Positions 1-7,627 of a stretch of 18,428 nt of DNA are shown piece by piece (within the stretch, counting starts at the first letter, position 1; every line of letters starts with the position of its first letter). A program made the position numbers and the translations under genes. Location: assembly GCA_023269365.1 (NCBI GenBank), contig JAHFTN010000013.1, positions 1-18,428 of the forward strand. The letters are read 5' to 3'. The notes below the pieces were generated by a model, which saw only the letters and a program-made list of their open reading frames with translations, ran no database searches and was not told the DNA's origin. The DNA comes from Chlamydiota bacterium (GTDB lineage Bacteria; Chlamydiota; Chlamydiia; Chlamydiales; Rhabdochlamydiaceae).

Positions 1-1452
1 AAGCAAATGTTAGGAGAGACGCAGCCCGTTTGTTCTGCTGTCCCTAGTGCCATTAAGGCAACGCTTCGCTCCTATCAACAAGAAGGGGTGCACTGGCTAG
101 AGCGGCTGCGCGGCATGTTTTTAAATGGGATCTTAGCAGATGATATGGGTCTTGGTAAGACGCTTCAGGCGATCGTGGCCATCACGCAGCATAAGACACA
201 TAAAAAAGGGTTGACGCTAATCGTGTGTCCCACCTCTTTGTTATACAACTGGAAAGAGGAGCTCGCTAAATTCAATCCCCAGCTCAAAGCGCTTGTGATC
301 GATGGGACTCCTGCTGCGCGCAAAAAAATGATTGAGCAGATGGGCAAGTATGATGTGATGATCACCTCTTATACGCTTTTACAAAAAGATGTCGAACTCT
401 ACAAAACAACGGTGTTTAGCTACGTGGTATTAGATGAAGCACAGCACATTAAAAACAGGGGCACGCGCAATGCCCGCTCAGTGAAGATGGTCTCTGCAGA
501 TCACCGTCTGATCCTCTCTGGAACGCCGATAGAAAATTCTTTAGACGAGTTATGGAGCTTATTTGACTTCTTGATGCCAGGCTTCCTGGGAAGCTATGAG
601 CGCTTCATTGAGAAATATATCCGCGTATCGGGAAAAGAGCAGACAAAGAATTTGGAATATTTGCGCAAAAAAGTCTCTCCCTTTATTTTGCGCCGCATGA
701 AAGCCGACGTCCTCGACGATCTACCTCCCGTATCAGAGTTGGTCTACCATTGTCAGCTGAGCCCCATTCAGCAAGAGCTATACCGCTCTTATGCAGAAGC
801 GGCGCGAGATGAACTTGTCAAACTCGTACAAAAAGAGGGATTTGATAGAGTGCAGATCCATGTGCTTGCGACCCTCACTCGCCTTAAGCAAATCTGTTGC
901 CATCCCGCCATCTTTGCTAAAGAGAAGGCAGAGCCTGGAGATTCTGCTAAATATGAGATGCTCTTGGAGCTGTTAGAAACACTGATAGAAGGAGGGCATA
1001 AGACGGTGATCTTTTCTCAATATACGCGCATGCTCCACATCATGAGAGAAGATTTTATAGCCAAAGGGATTCGGTTTTCCTATCTCGATGGGTCGAGTGC
1101 GAACCGTTTAGAGATTGTGAAACAATTTAATGAAGAGAAAGAGATCTCTGTCTTTTTAGTGTCGCTGAAAGCAGGCGGTACCGGGTTAAATCTCGTGGGA
1201 GCTGACACGGTGATCCATTATGACATGTGGTGGAATCCTGCAGTGGAAAGTCAAGCGACCGATCGGGTGCATCGGATGGGACAAAAGAATTCCGTTTCTG
1301 CTTATAAATTAATTACATTAAATACAATTGAAGAAAAAATTGCAGAAATGCAAAAGAGGAAAAAAGGATTGGTCAAGAAAATCGTAAGCTGCGATGATGA
1401 GGCAATTGCGAAGTTGACGTGGGAAGACGTTCTTGAGCTTCTTAAAACTTAA
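1..1452 (+). CDS. SNF2/SWI2-family DEAD-like helicase, C-terminal part (5' end outside window)
   Basis: ATP-dependent DNA translocase of the SNF2 family, likely acting on DNA-protein complexes. Counting from the first ATG at 7, motif I (DMGLGKT) is at about residues 46-52, Walker B (DEAQ) at 142-145, motif III (SGTPIEN) at 170-176, and motifs V-VI (GGTGLNLV, then QATDRVHRMGQ) at 389-425. The frame is open to base 1 (two codons before the ATG), and only the helicase core is present. Chlamydial relatives such as CT708 are far longer, with an N-terminal SWIM-type region, so I treat this as 5'-truncated by the window. The stop lies 12 bases before mreB, so the two are probably co-transcribed. The order helicase-mreB-pckG matches C. 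trachomatis CT708-CT710. The family call is certain; the physiological role in chlamydiae is not established. Confidence 0.93.
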   Translation, partial: KQMLGETQPVCSAVPSAIKATLRSYQQEGVHWLERLRGMFLNGILADDMGLGKTLQAIVAITQHKTHKKGLTLIVCPTSLLYNWKEELAKFNPQLKALVIDGTPAARKKMIEQMGKYDVMITSYTLLQKDVELYKTTVFSYVVLDEAQHIKNRGTRNARSVKMVSADHRLILSGTPIENSLDELWSLFDFLMPGFLGSYERFIEKYIRVSGKEQTKNLEYLRKKVSPFILRRMKADVLDDLPPVSELVYHCQLSPIQQELYRSYAEAARDELVKLVQKEGFDRVQIHVLATLTRLKQICCHPAIFAKEKAEPGDSAKYEMLLELLETLIEGGHKTVIFSQYTRMLHIMREDFIAKGIRFSYLDGSSANRLEIVKQFNEEKEISVFLVSLKAGGTGLNLVGADTVIHYDMWWNPAVESQATDRVHRMGQKNSVSAYKLITLNTIEEKIAEMQKRKKGLVKKIVSCDDEAIAKLTWEDVLELLKT

Positions 1453-1464
1453 ATTGTAGTAATT

Positions 1465-2559
1465 ATGGCAGAGTATTCAATTCAATTTAAACATCTTTTT
1501 GATAAAGTGGGACGCCTGCTGTCCAACAAATTTGGACAAGTTTCTGGAATCTTGTCTAGCGATATTGGGATCGATTTGGGAACGGCGAATACACTTGTTT
1601 ACGTGCGAGGCAAGGGGATCGTGTTGGCGGAGCCCTCTGTTGTCGCTGTCGATTCTCTCACTAATGAAGTCCTAGCCGTGGGGCATAAGGCGAAGGCGAT
1701 GTTGGGGAAAACGCCGCGCAAGATCCACGCCGTGCGCCCGATGAAAGATGGGGTGATTGCCGATTTTGAGATCGCAGAAGGGATGTTAAAAGCTCTGATC
1801 AAAAGGGCGATCCCCGCGCGTAGCTTATTTCGCCCTAAAATTCTCATCGCCGTCCCCTCGGGGATTACGGGTGTAGAAAAAAGAGCTGTTGAAGATTCCG
1901 CGATGCGGGCAGGAGCCCAAGAGGTGATTCTTATCGAAGAGCCGATGGCAGCCGCGATCGGCGTCGACCTTCCCGTCCATGAGCCTTCTGCGAATATGAT
2001 CATCGACATCGGAGGAGGCACGACGGAGATCGCCATCATCTCCCTTGGGGGCATTGTAGAGTCCAGATCCCTGCGCATCGCGGGGGATGAATTTGATGAG
2101 TGTATCGTCAATTACATGCGCCGCACCTATAACCTGATGATCGGGCCTCGCACTGCAGAGGAGATCAAAATGACGATCGGCTCGGCCTATCCTTTAGGAG
2201 ACCATGAACTTGAGATGGAAGTGAGAGGAAGAGACCAAGTAGCAGGGCTTCCTGTGACAAAGCGGATCAACTCTGTCGAAATCCGCGAATGTCTAGCAGA
2301 GCCGATCCAGCAGATCGTCGAGAGTGTCAAACTCACCTTAGAAAAGTGCCCTCCGGAACTCGCAGCAGACCTCGTAGAGCGCGGCATGGTGCTCGCTGGC
2401 GGGGGTGCCCTCATTAAAGGGCTCGATAAAGCCCTTATCAAAGAAACGGGCCTTCCCGTCATCGTCGCACCCAATCCCTTGCTCGCGGTGTGTTTGGGCA
2501 CAGGCAAAGCGCTAGAATATTTAGACAAGTTTAAAAAACGCAAAGCGTTTGCTTTGTAA
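1465..2559 (+). CDS. mreB: Rod-shape-determining actin homologue MreB
   Basis: Bacterial actin that assembles under the inner membrane. In chlamydiae, which lack FtsZ, MreB is known to take part in septal peptidoglycan synthesis at the division plane. The 364 residues contain the actin-fold phosphate-1 loop (DIGIDLGTANT, about residues 33-43), phosphate-2 (IDIGGGTTEIA, about 179-189) and the adenosine motif (LAGGGALIKG, about 311-320). About 32 residues precede the first motif, with alternating hydrophobic and basic residues (FKHLFDKVGRLL). This is longer than typical MreB and fits the membrane-binding N-terminal extension described for chlamydial MreB. The start at 1465 has no clear Shine-Dalgarno sequence and sits 12 bases after the helicase stop, so translation may depend on the upstream gene. 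A repeat-rich 330-base gap follows. Confidence 0.97.
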   Translation: MAEYSIQFKHLFDKVGRLLSNKFGQVSGILSSDIGIDLGTANTLVYVRGKGIVLAEPSVVAVDSLTNEVLAVGHKAKAMLGKTPRKIHAVRPMKDGVIADFEIAEGMLKALIKRAIPARSLFRPKILIAVPSGITGVEKRAVEDSAMRAGAQEVILIEEPMAAAIGVDLPVHEPSANMIIDIGGGTTEIAIISLGGIVESRSLRIAGDEFDECIVNYMRRTYNLMIGPRTAEEIKMTIGSAYPLGDHELEMEVRGRDQVAGLPVTKRINSVEIRECLAEPIQQIVESVKLTLEKCPPELAADLVERGMVLAGGGALIKGLDKALIKETGLPVIVAPNPLLAVCLGTGKALEYLDKFKKRKAFAL

Positions 2560-2570
2560 TTTTTCGGACA

Positions 2571-2874
2571 GAAAAATAACAAGATGAGGGAGTTGCAAAA
2601 CTCGCGTTGCAGATCAAAAGGCAGGACACCTGCAAAGTCCTTGTGACTTGCCCTCTTTAAAACAGAGAGAAAAATAACAAGATATTAGGATGGACAGGAT
2701 GGAAAAAAGGTAAAAAATTTCCCGATTTTCTCATCCTGTCCATCCTAATATCTTGTTATTTTTCTTAAATTTGCAAGGTTAGTCTTGAAAGACTTTGCAG
2801 GTGTCCTGGGTCAAAAGGGCGTTTTTGGACCCGCAAAGCGAGTTTTGCAATTCCCTCATCTTGTTATTTTTTTC
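2571..2874. repeat. Nested inverted repeat, family D outer arms around a family A element
   Basis: The outer left arm (2571 to about 2635) and outer right arm (about 2795 to 2874) are reverse complements with indels. Both begin at the outside with gaaaaataacaagatgaggg and continue through ttgcaaaactcgc and then ggacacctgcaaagtc. A complete family A palindrome (2669-2764) sits inside. The right arm (2811-2858) recurs, in both orientations, at 16395-16561. The outer D ends share the 14 bases aaaaataacaagat with the ends of family A, so both may be recognised by one mobilising enzyme. The 330-base gap between mreB and pckG is almost entirely this structure. Confidence 0.8.
2669..2764. repeat. 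Family A inverted repeat, copy 1 (MITE-like, 96 bp)
   Basis: Arms 2669-2701 and 2732-2764 are perfect reverse complements of about 33 bases. The outer 20 bases after the first g read aaaaataacaagatattagg. The spacer of about 30 bases resembles the spacer of copy 3 (gaaaaaggta near the left, tttccc near the right). Copies 2 and 3 are at 8891-9248 and 13369-13463. No transposase is present, so it is a non-autonomous element or a structural repeat. Confidence 0.88.
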
Positions 2875-2889
2875 TTTTTCAGGGTGCAA

Positions 2890-4704
2890 ATGGTTTCTCT
2901 TAAGGACTGGACACAGAACCGCGATTTAATTCGGTGGGTAGAAGAGGCCATTGCTCTTTGTACTCCAGATCAAGTTCATTTATGCGAAGGTTCTTTAGAA
3001 GAGTACCGCTCCTTATGTCAGCTCCTCGTTGCTAAAGGGACCTTCATTCCGCTGAATCCTAAAAAACGACCCGAGAGTTTTTTGTGTAGATCTTCTGCTT
3101 CCGACGTCGCGCGCGTCGAAGAGGCGACATTCATCTGTTCTAAAAAAAAACAAGACGCGGGTCCTACGAACAACTGGCGCGATCCTGGCGAGATGCTTGC
3201 CCTTCTTAAATCGAAATTTAAGGGAAGCATGCGCGGACGTACGCTGTACGTGATCCCCTATAGCATGGGCCCTGTGGGATCTCCCTACAGCCACATAGGC
3301 GTAGAGATCACCGATTCCCCTTATGTCGTATGCAATATGAGGATGATGACTCGCATAGGGACAGAAGTGGTCAAGGCGCTTGGCAACGCCCCTTTTGTAC
3401 CGTGTATGCACACGGTGGGGATGCCTTTGGCAGAAGGGGAGCAAGATCTTCCTTGGCCTTGCAATAGCGAGAAATACATCGTCCATTTTCCTGAGACAAA
3501 AGAGATCTGGTCTTTTGGAAGTGGGTACGGGGGCAACGCGCTTCTTGGGAAGAAAAGTTTTGCACTCCGCATCGCCTCTGTCATGGCAAGAGATCAGGGG
3601 TGGCTTGCAGAGCACATGCTCATTTTATCCCTCACTAACCCCGCAGGGAAGAAAAAATACATGGCAGCGGCATTTCCCTCTGCCTGTGGAAAAACGAATT
3701 TAGCCCTCCTCACCTCTATGCTGAAAGGATGGAAGGTGGAGTGTGTCGGCGATGACATCGCCTGGATGCATGTAGGCAAAGATGGGCGGCTGTATGCGAT
3801 CAACCCGGAGGCAGGCTTCTTTGGTGTCGCGCCAGGGACCTCTTTTGCCTCTAACCCGAGCGCAATGCGTACGATGGAAAAAAATACCCTTTTTACTAAC
3901 GTCGCCCTCACGGAAGATAACGATGTGTGGTGGGAGGGGATGACCCCTACACCTCCTGCCCATCTTACTGACTGGACGGGGGCTCCTTGGACTCCCGACT
4001 GCGGGCGTAGGGCGGCTCATCCCAACTCCCGGTTTACAGCTCCTCTTACACAGTGCCCTGTTCTTGATCCCGCTTTCCAAGATCCTCAAGGGGTTCCCCT
4101 TTCCGCCCTCATTTTTGGAGGGAGGCGTGCTTCTTTGATGCCGCTCGTCTACGAATCCCTCTCTTGGGCTCATGGCACGCTCATCGGCGCTTCTGTCTCC
4201 TCAGAAATGACGGCGGCTGCAAAGGGGGAGGTAGGCAAGTTGCGCCACGACCCGTTTGCGATGCTCCCCTTCTGTGGTTATAATATGGGAGACTACTTTG
4301 CCCACTGGCTCGCACTGGGAAAAACTTTCTCCGCCACCTTCCCGCGCATCTTCCACGTCAACTGGTTTCTAAAAAGTCCTCAAGGAGACTACCTTTGGCC
4401 CGGCTTTGGAGAGAATGCCCGGGTACTCAAATGGATTTTTGAAAGAGTAGAGGGGACAGCTTCTGCAACATCCACCCCTATTGGGCTCCTACCCACACAA
4501 GAGAGTCTCGATCTTTCGGGACTTGCCCTTCCTAAAGAGGCCCTGACTCAGTTGCTTGCCCTCGATCCTTCCGCTTGGTTGCAAGAAGTAGCAGGGCTCC
4601 GCTCCTACTTTTCCCTATTTGGAGAGCAGTTCCCACAAGGGCTTACCGATGAGCTCGATGTTCTCGAGCGTCGTCTCCAGGAAAATAAATTCTCGACTTT
4701 TTAA
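2890..4704 (+). CDS. pckG: Phosphoenolpyruvate carboxykinase (GTP)
   Basis: Catalyses oxaloacetate + GTP to phosphoenolpyruvate + CO2 + GDP (EC 4.1.1.32), linking the TCA cycle to gluconeogenesis in the cytosol. From the ATG at 2890 the protein has 604 residues, the usual size for GTP-type enzymes. Visible motifs are the PEPCK family stretches VIPYSMGPVGSPYS and GSGYGGNALLGKK, the P-loop with reactive cysteine SACGKTN (about residues 264-270), kinase motif 2 VGDDIAWM (286-293), PEAGFFGVAPGTS, and GFGENARVLKWI near the C-terminus. The frame stays open for 35 codons upstream to an ATG at 2785, but that stretch is encoded by the right arm of an inverted repeat and has no homology to the family. 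AGGG at 2881-2884 is placed five bases before the ATG at 2890. Position downstream of mreB matches Chlamydia CT710. Confidence 0.96.
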   Translation: MVSLKDWTQNRDLIRWVEEAIALCTPDQVHLCEGSLEEYRSLCQLLVAKGTFIPLNPKKRPESFLCRSSASDVARVEEATFICSKKKQDAGPTNNWRDPGEMLALLKSKFKGSMRGRTLYVIPYSMGPVGSPYSHIGVEITDSPYVVCNMRMMTRIGTEVVKALGNAPFVPCMHTVGMPLAEGEQDLPWPCNSEKYIVHFPETKEIWSFGSGYGGNALLGKKSFALRIASVMARDQGWLAEHMLILSLTNPAGKKKYMAAAFPSACGKTNLALLTSMLKGWKVECVGDDIAWMHVGKDGRLYAINPEAGFFGVAPGTSFASNPSAMRTMEKNTLFTNVALTEDNDVWWEGMTPTPPAHLTDWTGAPWTPDCGRRAAHPNSRFTAPLTQCPVLDPAFQDPQGVPLSALIFGGRRASLMPLVYESLSWAHGTLIGASVSSEMTAAAKGEVGKLRHDPFAMLPFCGYNMGDYFAHWLALGKTFSATFPRIFHVNWFLKSPQGDYLWPGFGENARVLKWIFERVEGTASATSTPIGLLPTQESLDLSGLALPKEALTQLLALDPSAWLQEVAGLRSYFSLFGEQFPQGLTDELDVLERRLQENKFSTF

Positions 4705-4755
4705 ATCTGCGCAGTTACGCTGTTTCCCAAATATATTCTTAAATAGGGGGAGTTT

Positions 4756-5526
4756 ATGGACGTCTTAAGCACTGTGAAAAATGCTTTGGGATCCCGTTAC
4801 GATTCAGATAAAAACGGGTATGGCATGTGGTCTATTAAAGGGAGAGCTGTTGCAGTGTGTGACCTTTGCGTCCATTTGGTTGTGGGTTCTTACGATGTGG
4901 GAGCGGCGATAATTGTCCCTACAGCGCGCGCTGTAGTCTCTCTTACGCGCATCATTTTTCTCTCCGGGGCCCATGCTATTTTACATAGCAAGGATCCCTC
5001 CCTCTCTCCAGAGAGGGGCACCCTATTAGATAAAATATTAGATACAAAAACGGATAAAAAAGCCTTTAAGGCGGCCTGTATTGAGGCCTTTACTGCTCCT
5101 CTTGGGCACTTGGCGCTCAGAGTGAGCATGGTTGTGACAAACCTTGTAGGCTTAGGATTTCCCGATATGGCCCGCCACGCTCGCTGTGTTTTTGCTCCTG
5201 CCGCCCCGCCAGCTCAAAAAGTTAGCCCCACTTCTTCGGAAGGAAGTGAGGGTTTTGGCGTAGTTAAAAAGGAGGGAAACAAAGAGATTGCTGCCCTTCT
5301 AGACGCCGTTAATTTAACTCAAGAAGAGCGTAACATGTTCTTCAGCTCTACTTCTAATGTAGAAGAAATAAGAGCTTTATTAAATCTTTACGAAAAGGGG
5401 AAGGCTGAAAAATTACAAGGCCGCAATCCCGTTGGAATAGAGGCTGCAGTCCTTCAAGATCTGCAGGCGTACATCAACGCGCTCTTGGAGAGGATTCGAA
5501 GTGGCAAAGAGCTGACTTTTGCATGA
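4756..5526 (+). CDS. Uncharacterised protein with hydrophobic N-terminal domain, paralogue 1
   Basis: I do not recognise a characterised family. The 256-residue protein shares its first ~145 residues with the product of 6550-7548 (about half identical by eye: SRY..D.N.YGMWS.KGR, CD...H.VVG.Y, MVV.N..GLG.PD.AR.AR). Two hydrophobic stretches (about residues 31-76 and 115-137) could be membrane-associated. The C-terminal ~100 residues are charged, helical-looking and unrelated to the paralogue. There is no signal peptide. The double hydrophobic layout recalls chlamydial inclusion-membrane (Inc) proteins, but the lobes are not a classic short bilobed hairpin, so that remains a guess. A strong Shine-Dalgarno sequence (aggggg, 4745-4750) precedes the start. 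It follows pckG by 51 bases with no terminator in between, so the two may be co-transcribed. Confidence 0.75.
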   Translation: MDVLSTVKNALGSRYDSDKNGYGMWSIKGRAVAVCDLCVHLVVGSYDVGAAIIVPTARAVVSLTRIIFLSGAHAILHSKDPSLSPERGTLLDKILDTKTDKKAFKAACIEAFTAPLGHLALRVSMVVTNLVGLGFPDMARHARCVFAPAAPPAQKVSPTSSEGSEGFGVVKKEGNKEIAALLDAVNLTQEERNMFFSSTSNVEEIRALLNLYEKGKAEKLQGRNPVGIEAAVLQDLQAYINALLERIRSGKELTFA

Positions 5527-5536
5527 CGTGAGTCGG

Positions 5537-5559
5537 TAACCGAACCAATGGTTCAGTTA
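5537..5559. terminator. Hairpin just after the 4756-5526 gene
   Basis: Bases 5537-5546 and 5550-5559 form a 10-bp stem with one mismatch and the loop aat. It starts 11 bases after the stop codon. No U-tract follows, so a Rho-independent terminator is not established; it could help end transcription together with the larger palindrome immediately after it. Confidence 0.3.
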
Positions 5560-5720
5560 TACTACGGTCAGCCTGAAACTTGGAATTTATGCTGCTGCCT
5601 TTTTCTGTTTAGCTTCGCGTTCGCCCTCGCCAGCTGGCAGAGAGATGGCACCGGGCTCCACGCTTTGCTAAACAAAAAAATGCAGGGCATAAATTCCAAG
5701 TTTCAGGCCGACCGCAGTAT
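5559..5720. repeat. Large imperfect palindrome (family C) between convergent genes
   Basis: The left arm 5559-5613 and right arm 5667-5720 are reverse complements over about 54 bases with few mismatches (core: cctgaaacttggaatttatg on the left, its complement on the right). The ~53-base loop contains its own small palindrome (gccagctggc). It lies between the stop of the gene ending at 5526 and the stop of ndk at 5735. A 71-codon open frame crossing it (5548-5763) shows no protein-like features and is treated as non-coding. A role as bidirectional terminator or as a mobile repeat is possible. Confidence 0.8.
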
Positions 5721-5734
5721 ACCAACTACTTTTC

Positions 5735-6160
5735 CTAACGGGAGAAAATCTCTTGCCCTTTGAAGAAAAAGGAGATCTCTTTTTTAGCATTGTCTGCACT
5801 GTCCGAGCCGTGGATCGCATTTTTCTCAATCGACTTCGCAAAATCGGCGCGGATGGTTCCAGGAGCTGCTTCTTTGGGATTCGTAGCGCCCATGAGGTCG
5901 CGGTTTTTCATAATGGCGCCCTCTCCTTCCAGAGCGGCAATGAAGACAGGTCCTTCAATCATAAAGGTGACAAGTTCTAGGAAAAAAGGGCGGTGAGCGT
6001 GAACGGCATAAAACGCTTTGGCTTGCTCTGCTGAGAGATGCACCATCTTGGCTGCAATGATTTTTAGTCCCGCTTTTTCAAAACGAGCGAGAATTGCTCC
6101 AATGTGATTTGCCGAAACGGCGTCAGGCTTAATAATAGATAGAGTCTGCTCTCGTGTCAT
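5735..6160 (-). CDS. ndk: Nucleoside diphosphate kinase
   Basis: Transfers the gamma-phosphate between nucleoside tri- and diphosphates (EC 2.7.4.6) through a phosphohistidine intermediate. At 141 residues it is the standard length of the bacterial enzyme. Visible features are the N-terminal strand TLSIIKPDAV with the conserved Lys11, the RPFF segment at 57-60, NRDLMGATNP, and the active-site motif NAIHGSDS with His117. The start at 6160 is supported by aaggaga on the minus strand (6167-6173), six bases upstream. It is transcribed alone, opposite to its neighbours, and sits between the two paralogous hydrophobic-domain genes. Its 3' end faces the family C palindrome. Confidence 0.97.
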   Translation of the reverse strand: MTREQTLSIIKPDAVSANHIGAILARFEKAGLKIIAAKMVHLSAEQAKAFYAVHAHRPFFLELVTFMIEGPVFIAALEGEGAIMKNRDLMGATNPKEAAPGTIRADFAKSIEKNAIHGSDSADNAKKEISFFFKGQEIFSR

Positions 6161-6205
6161 TTAAATTCTCCTTGTAGGGTGGGGAGCTAAGTATAGAAAT
6201 TTACA

Positions 6206-6224
6206 ACATTAAATTCATCAATGA
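6206..6224. repeat. 19-base direct repeat, left copy
   Basis: The sequence acattaaattcatcaatga occurs here and again, identical and in the same orientation, at 7569-7587. The two copies bracket the family B copy 1 and the whole paralogue 2 gene. Confidence 0.75.
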
Positions 6225-6258
6225 AATGAACAATTTTGGCGCAAGATCTATGCTTAAA

Positions 6259-6424
6259 TAACCTCAAAAATGAGTGTTCCTCTGCGTCGTTAGCCGCTGA
6301 ATTTGGTCCCATCTGCATCACCCAACTCATTCGAGTTGAGCTGCTTCGATGGCGGCTTCGCCTGGACCAAATTCAGGGCAACTCCTTGAGGAAAACCCAC
6401 GTTTGAAGTTGTTTGGGTATATAA
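6259..6424 (-). repeat. Family B repeat, copy 1 (inverted relative to copy 2)
   Basis: The reverse complement of this segment aligns along nearly its whole length with 9251-9425. Shared blocks include caaggagttgccctgaattt, cgaagcagctcaactcgaat and the terminal cccaaacaacttcaaacg. One end here (the 6259-6280 side) is diverged, so the terminal inverted repeat is no longer complete. Internal complementary blocks (gaatttggtcc / ggaccaaattc, and caactc / gagttg) would let it fold into one long hairpin. Confidence 0.8.
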
Positions 6425-6549
6425 GCTTCGCTTGCTTCAAATTCAGAGCGATTTTTTGTCAGAAACTCGACTTTTTAAATATTATTTTATTATTGTCATT
6501 TTAATAGCAAGTAAGTACTATGTTTATTTTTAATTAAAATGAGTAAATT

Positions 6550-7548
6550 ATGTGTTTTTTCTCATTAAAAAATGTTTTAAATTCCAGATATGGCTGGGAT
6601 GAGAATTCCTATGGCATGTGGTCTGTTAAAGGGAGGGGGGTTGCAGCTTGTGACATTTCCATCCACATTGTAGTAGGTGCTTATACTCTCGTAGAGAGTG
6701 TCGCAGTTTACACAGCGCGTACTGTAGCTTCTCTTGCATGCATTATTGTTTTCCCAGCTGTCAATATAGCCTTGTATTGTGGAGCTTCTCACTTGTCCTC
6801 AGAGAGGGTCAGCAGCTTAAATAAGATGTTTAATGTAAAAAACAACAAAGCTGTTTTTAAAACATCTTGTACTCAGATCATTCCTGAAATTCTTTCTATA
6901 TTAGCAATCAGAGTTGGCATGGTTGTGGCTAATGTTATAGGTTTGGGAGTTCCCGATATTGCGCGGAAAGCTCGTAGTTATTTTAGGGTTTTTGCAGCAG
7001 TAGCAACATCCTTTGCAGATCCGACTGGTGGGGCAACGCCTGAAATAAAAGAGATTTTCCAAACACCAGGTTTAGGGAAGAATGGGTTCCCAACAGCAGA
7101 GGATCCCGAAAACGAAATGTTAAAGGAGACTAAACAGGAACTAGAGGATCTAGAAGAGATAAAGTGTCTAGTGAAGTTAGTGAGGTTAGAAAATAATACG
7201 TCCCCAACACAAAAGAACGCGGACGAAATATTAGAAGAGGCTTTAGAGGAGCTTGAAGATCAAGAGAGAATCCCTGATGACAGCATGGAAAATAATGAGT
7301 TAGATCCTATTACAATGGGAAGAGAGGATGCTCTTCAAGAGATGAAAATTGAGAAAACGCTAAAAGTTACAAAACTAGAAAGCGAAATAATAAACAGGCT
7401 GCGGATGCTTTTACTCCCGTGGTATTGGAAAGGCTATAACCCTTTTGATCTAACAGAAGAAATCTGTCTAAATTCCTGCTTATTTATTAGAACGCTTTTG
7501 CCTTATGTTCGAGGGGAAAAAACACACCGGTTCTTTGATGACCAGTGA
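6550..7548 (+). CDS. Uncharacterised protein with hydrophobic N-terminal domain and acidic C-terminus, paralogue 2
   Basis: No characterised family recognised. Residues 1-145 are homologous to the product of 4756-5526, including YGMWS.KGR and the second hydrophobic block ending GLGVPDIARKAR. Residues about 190-285 are rich in Glu, Asp and Lys with heptad-like spacing (KETKQELEDLEEIK, EILEEALEELEDQ), so a coiled coil is likely. The last ~50 residues are hydrophobic and aromatic (LLLPWYWKGYNPFDL) and have no counterpart in paralogue 1. The gene looks richer in A+T than paralogue 1. There is no good Shine-Dalgarno sequence before the ATG at 6550. The pair could be secreted or inclusion-associated effectors, but nothing in the sequence proves export. 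Confidence 0.72.
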   Translation: MCFFSLKNVLNSRYGWDENSYGMWSVKGRGVAACDISIHIVVGAYTLVESVAVYTARTVASLACIIVFPAVNIALYCGASHLSSERVSSLNKMFNVKNNKAVFKTSCTQIIPEILSILAIRVGMVVANVIGLGVPDIARKARSYFRVFAAVATSFADPTGGATPEIKEIFQTPGLGKNGFPTAEDPENEMLKETKQELEDLEEIKCLVKLVRLENNTSPTQKNADEILEEALEELEDQERIPDDSMENNELDPITMGREDALQEMKIEKTLKVTKLESEIINRLRMLLLPWYWKGYNPFDLTEEICLNSCLFIRTLLPYVRGEKTHRFFDDQ

Positions 7549-7568
7549 CCCTTTCAACTAGAAGAGGG

Positions 7569-7587
7569 ACATTAAATTCATCAATGA
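7569..7587. repeat. 19-base direct repeat, right copy
   Basis: Identical to 6206-6224 (acattaaattcatcaatga). It lies 20 bases after the stop of paralogue 2 and 40 bases before the glycosyltransferase start. Confidence 0.75.
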
Positions 7588-7627
7588 GATAGACTAGTAT
7601 CGGTTTCTTCTTTTTTAAAGGCTCTAT

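Larger units (their letters stand above)
6161..6549. promoter_or_regulatory. Divergent intergenic region between ndk and paralogue 2
   Basis: This 389-base gap must hold promoters for ndk (leftward) and the 6550 gene (rightward). It contains the ndk ribosome-binding site (6167-6173), one copy of a 19-base repeat (6206-6224), a family B element (6259-6424) and a very A+T-rich tract (about 6476-6549) in which a rightward promoter is likely. I could not fix -35/-10 boxes with confidence. No small ORF or RNA gene was recognised. Confidence 0.45.

Noticed and set aside
1599..2111. 170-codon minus-strand ORF opposite mreB
   Set aside because: Exact shadow of a strongly conserved gene; Pro/Ser/Arg-rich translation with no recognisable motif.
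3013..4173. Several 70-200-codon minus-strand ORFs opposite pckG
   Set aside because: Overlap an intact conserved enzyme gene and have no family features or ribosome-binding sites.
5548..5763. 71-codon plus-strand ORF after paralogue 1
   Set aside because: Consists almost wholly of the family C palindrome and its loop, then runs into the ndk 3' end.
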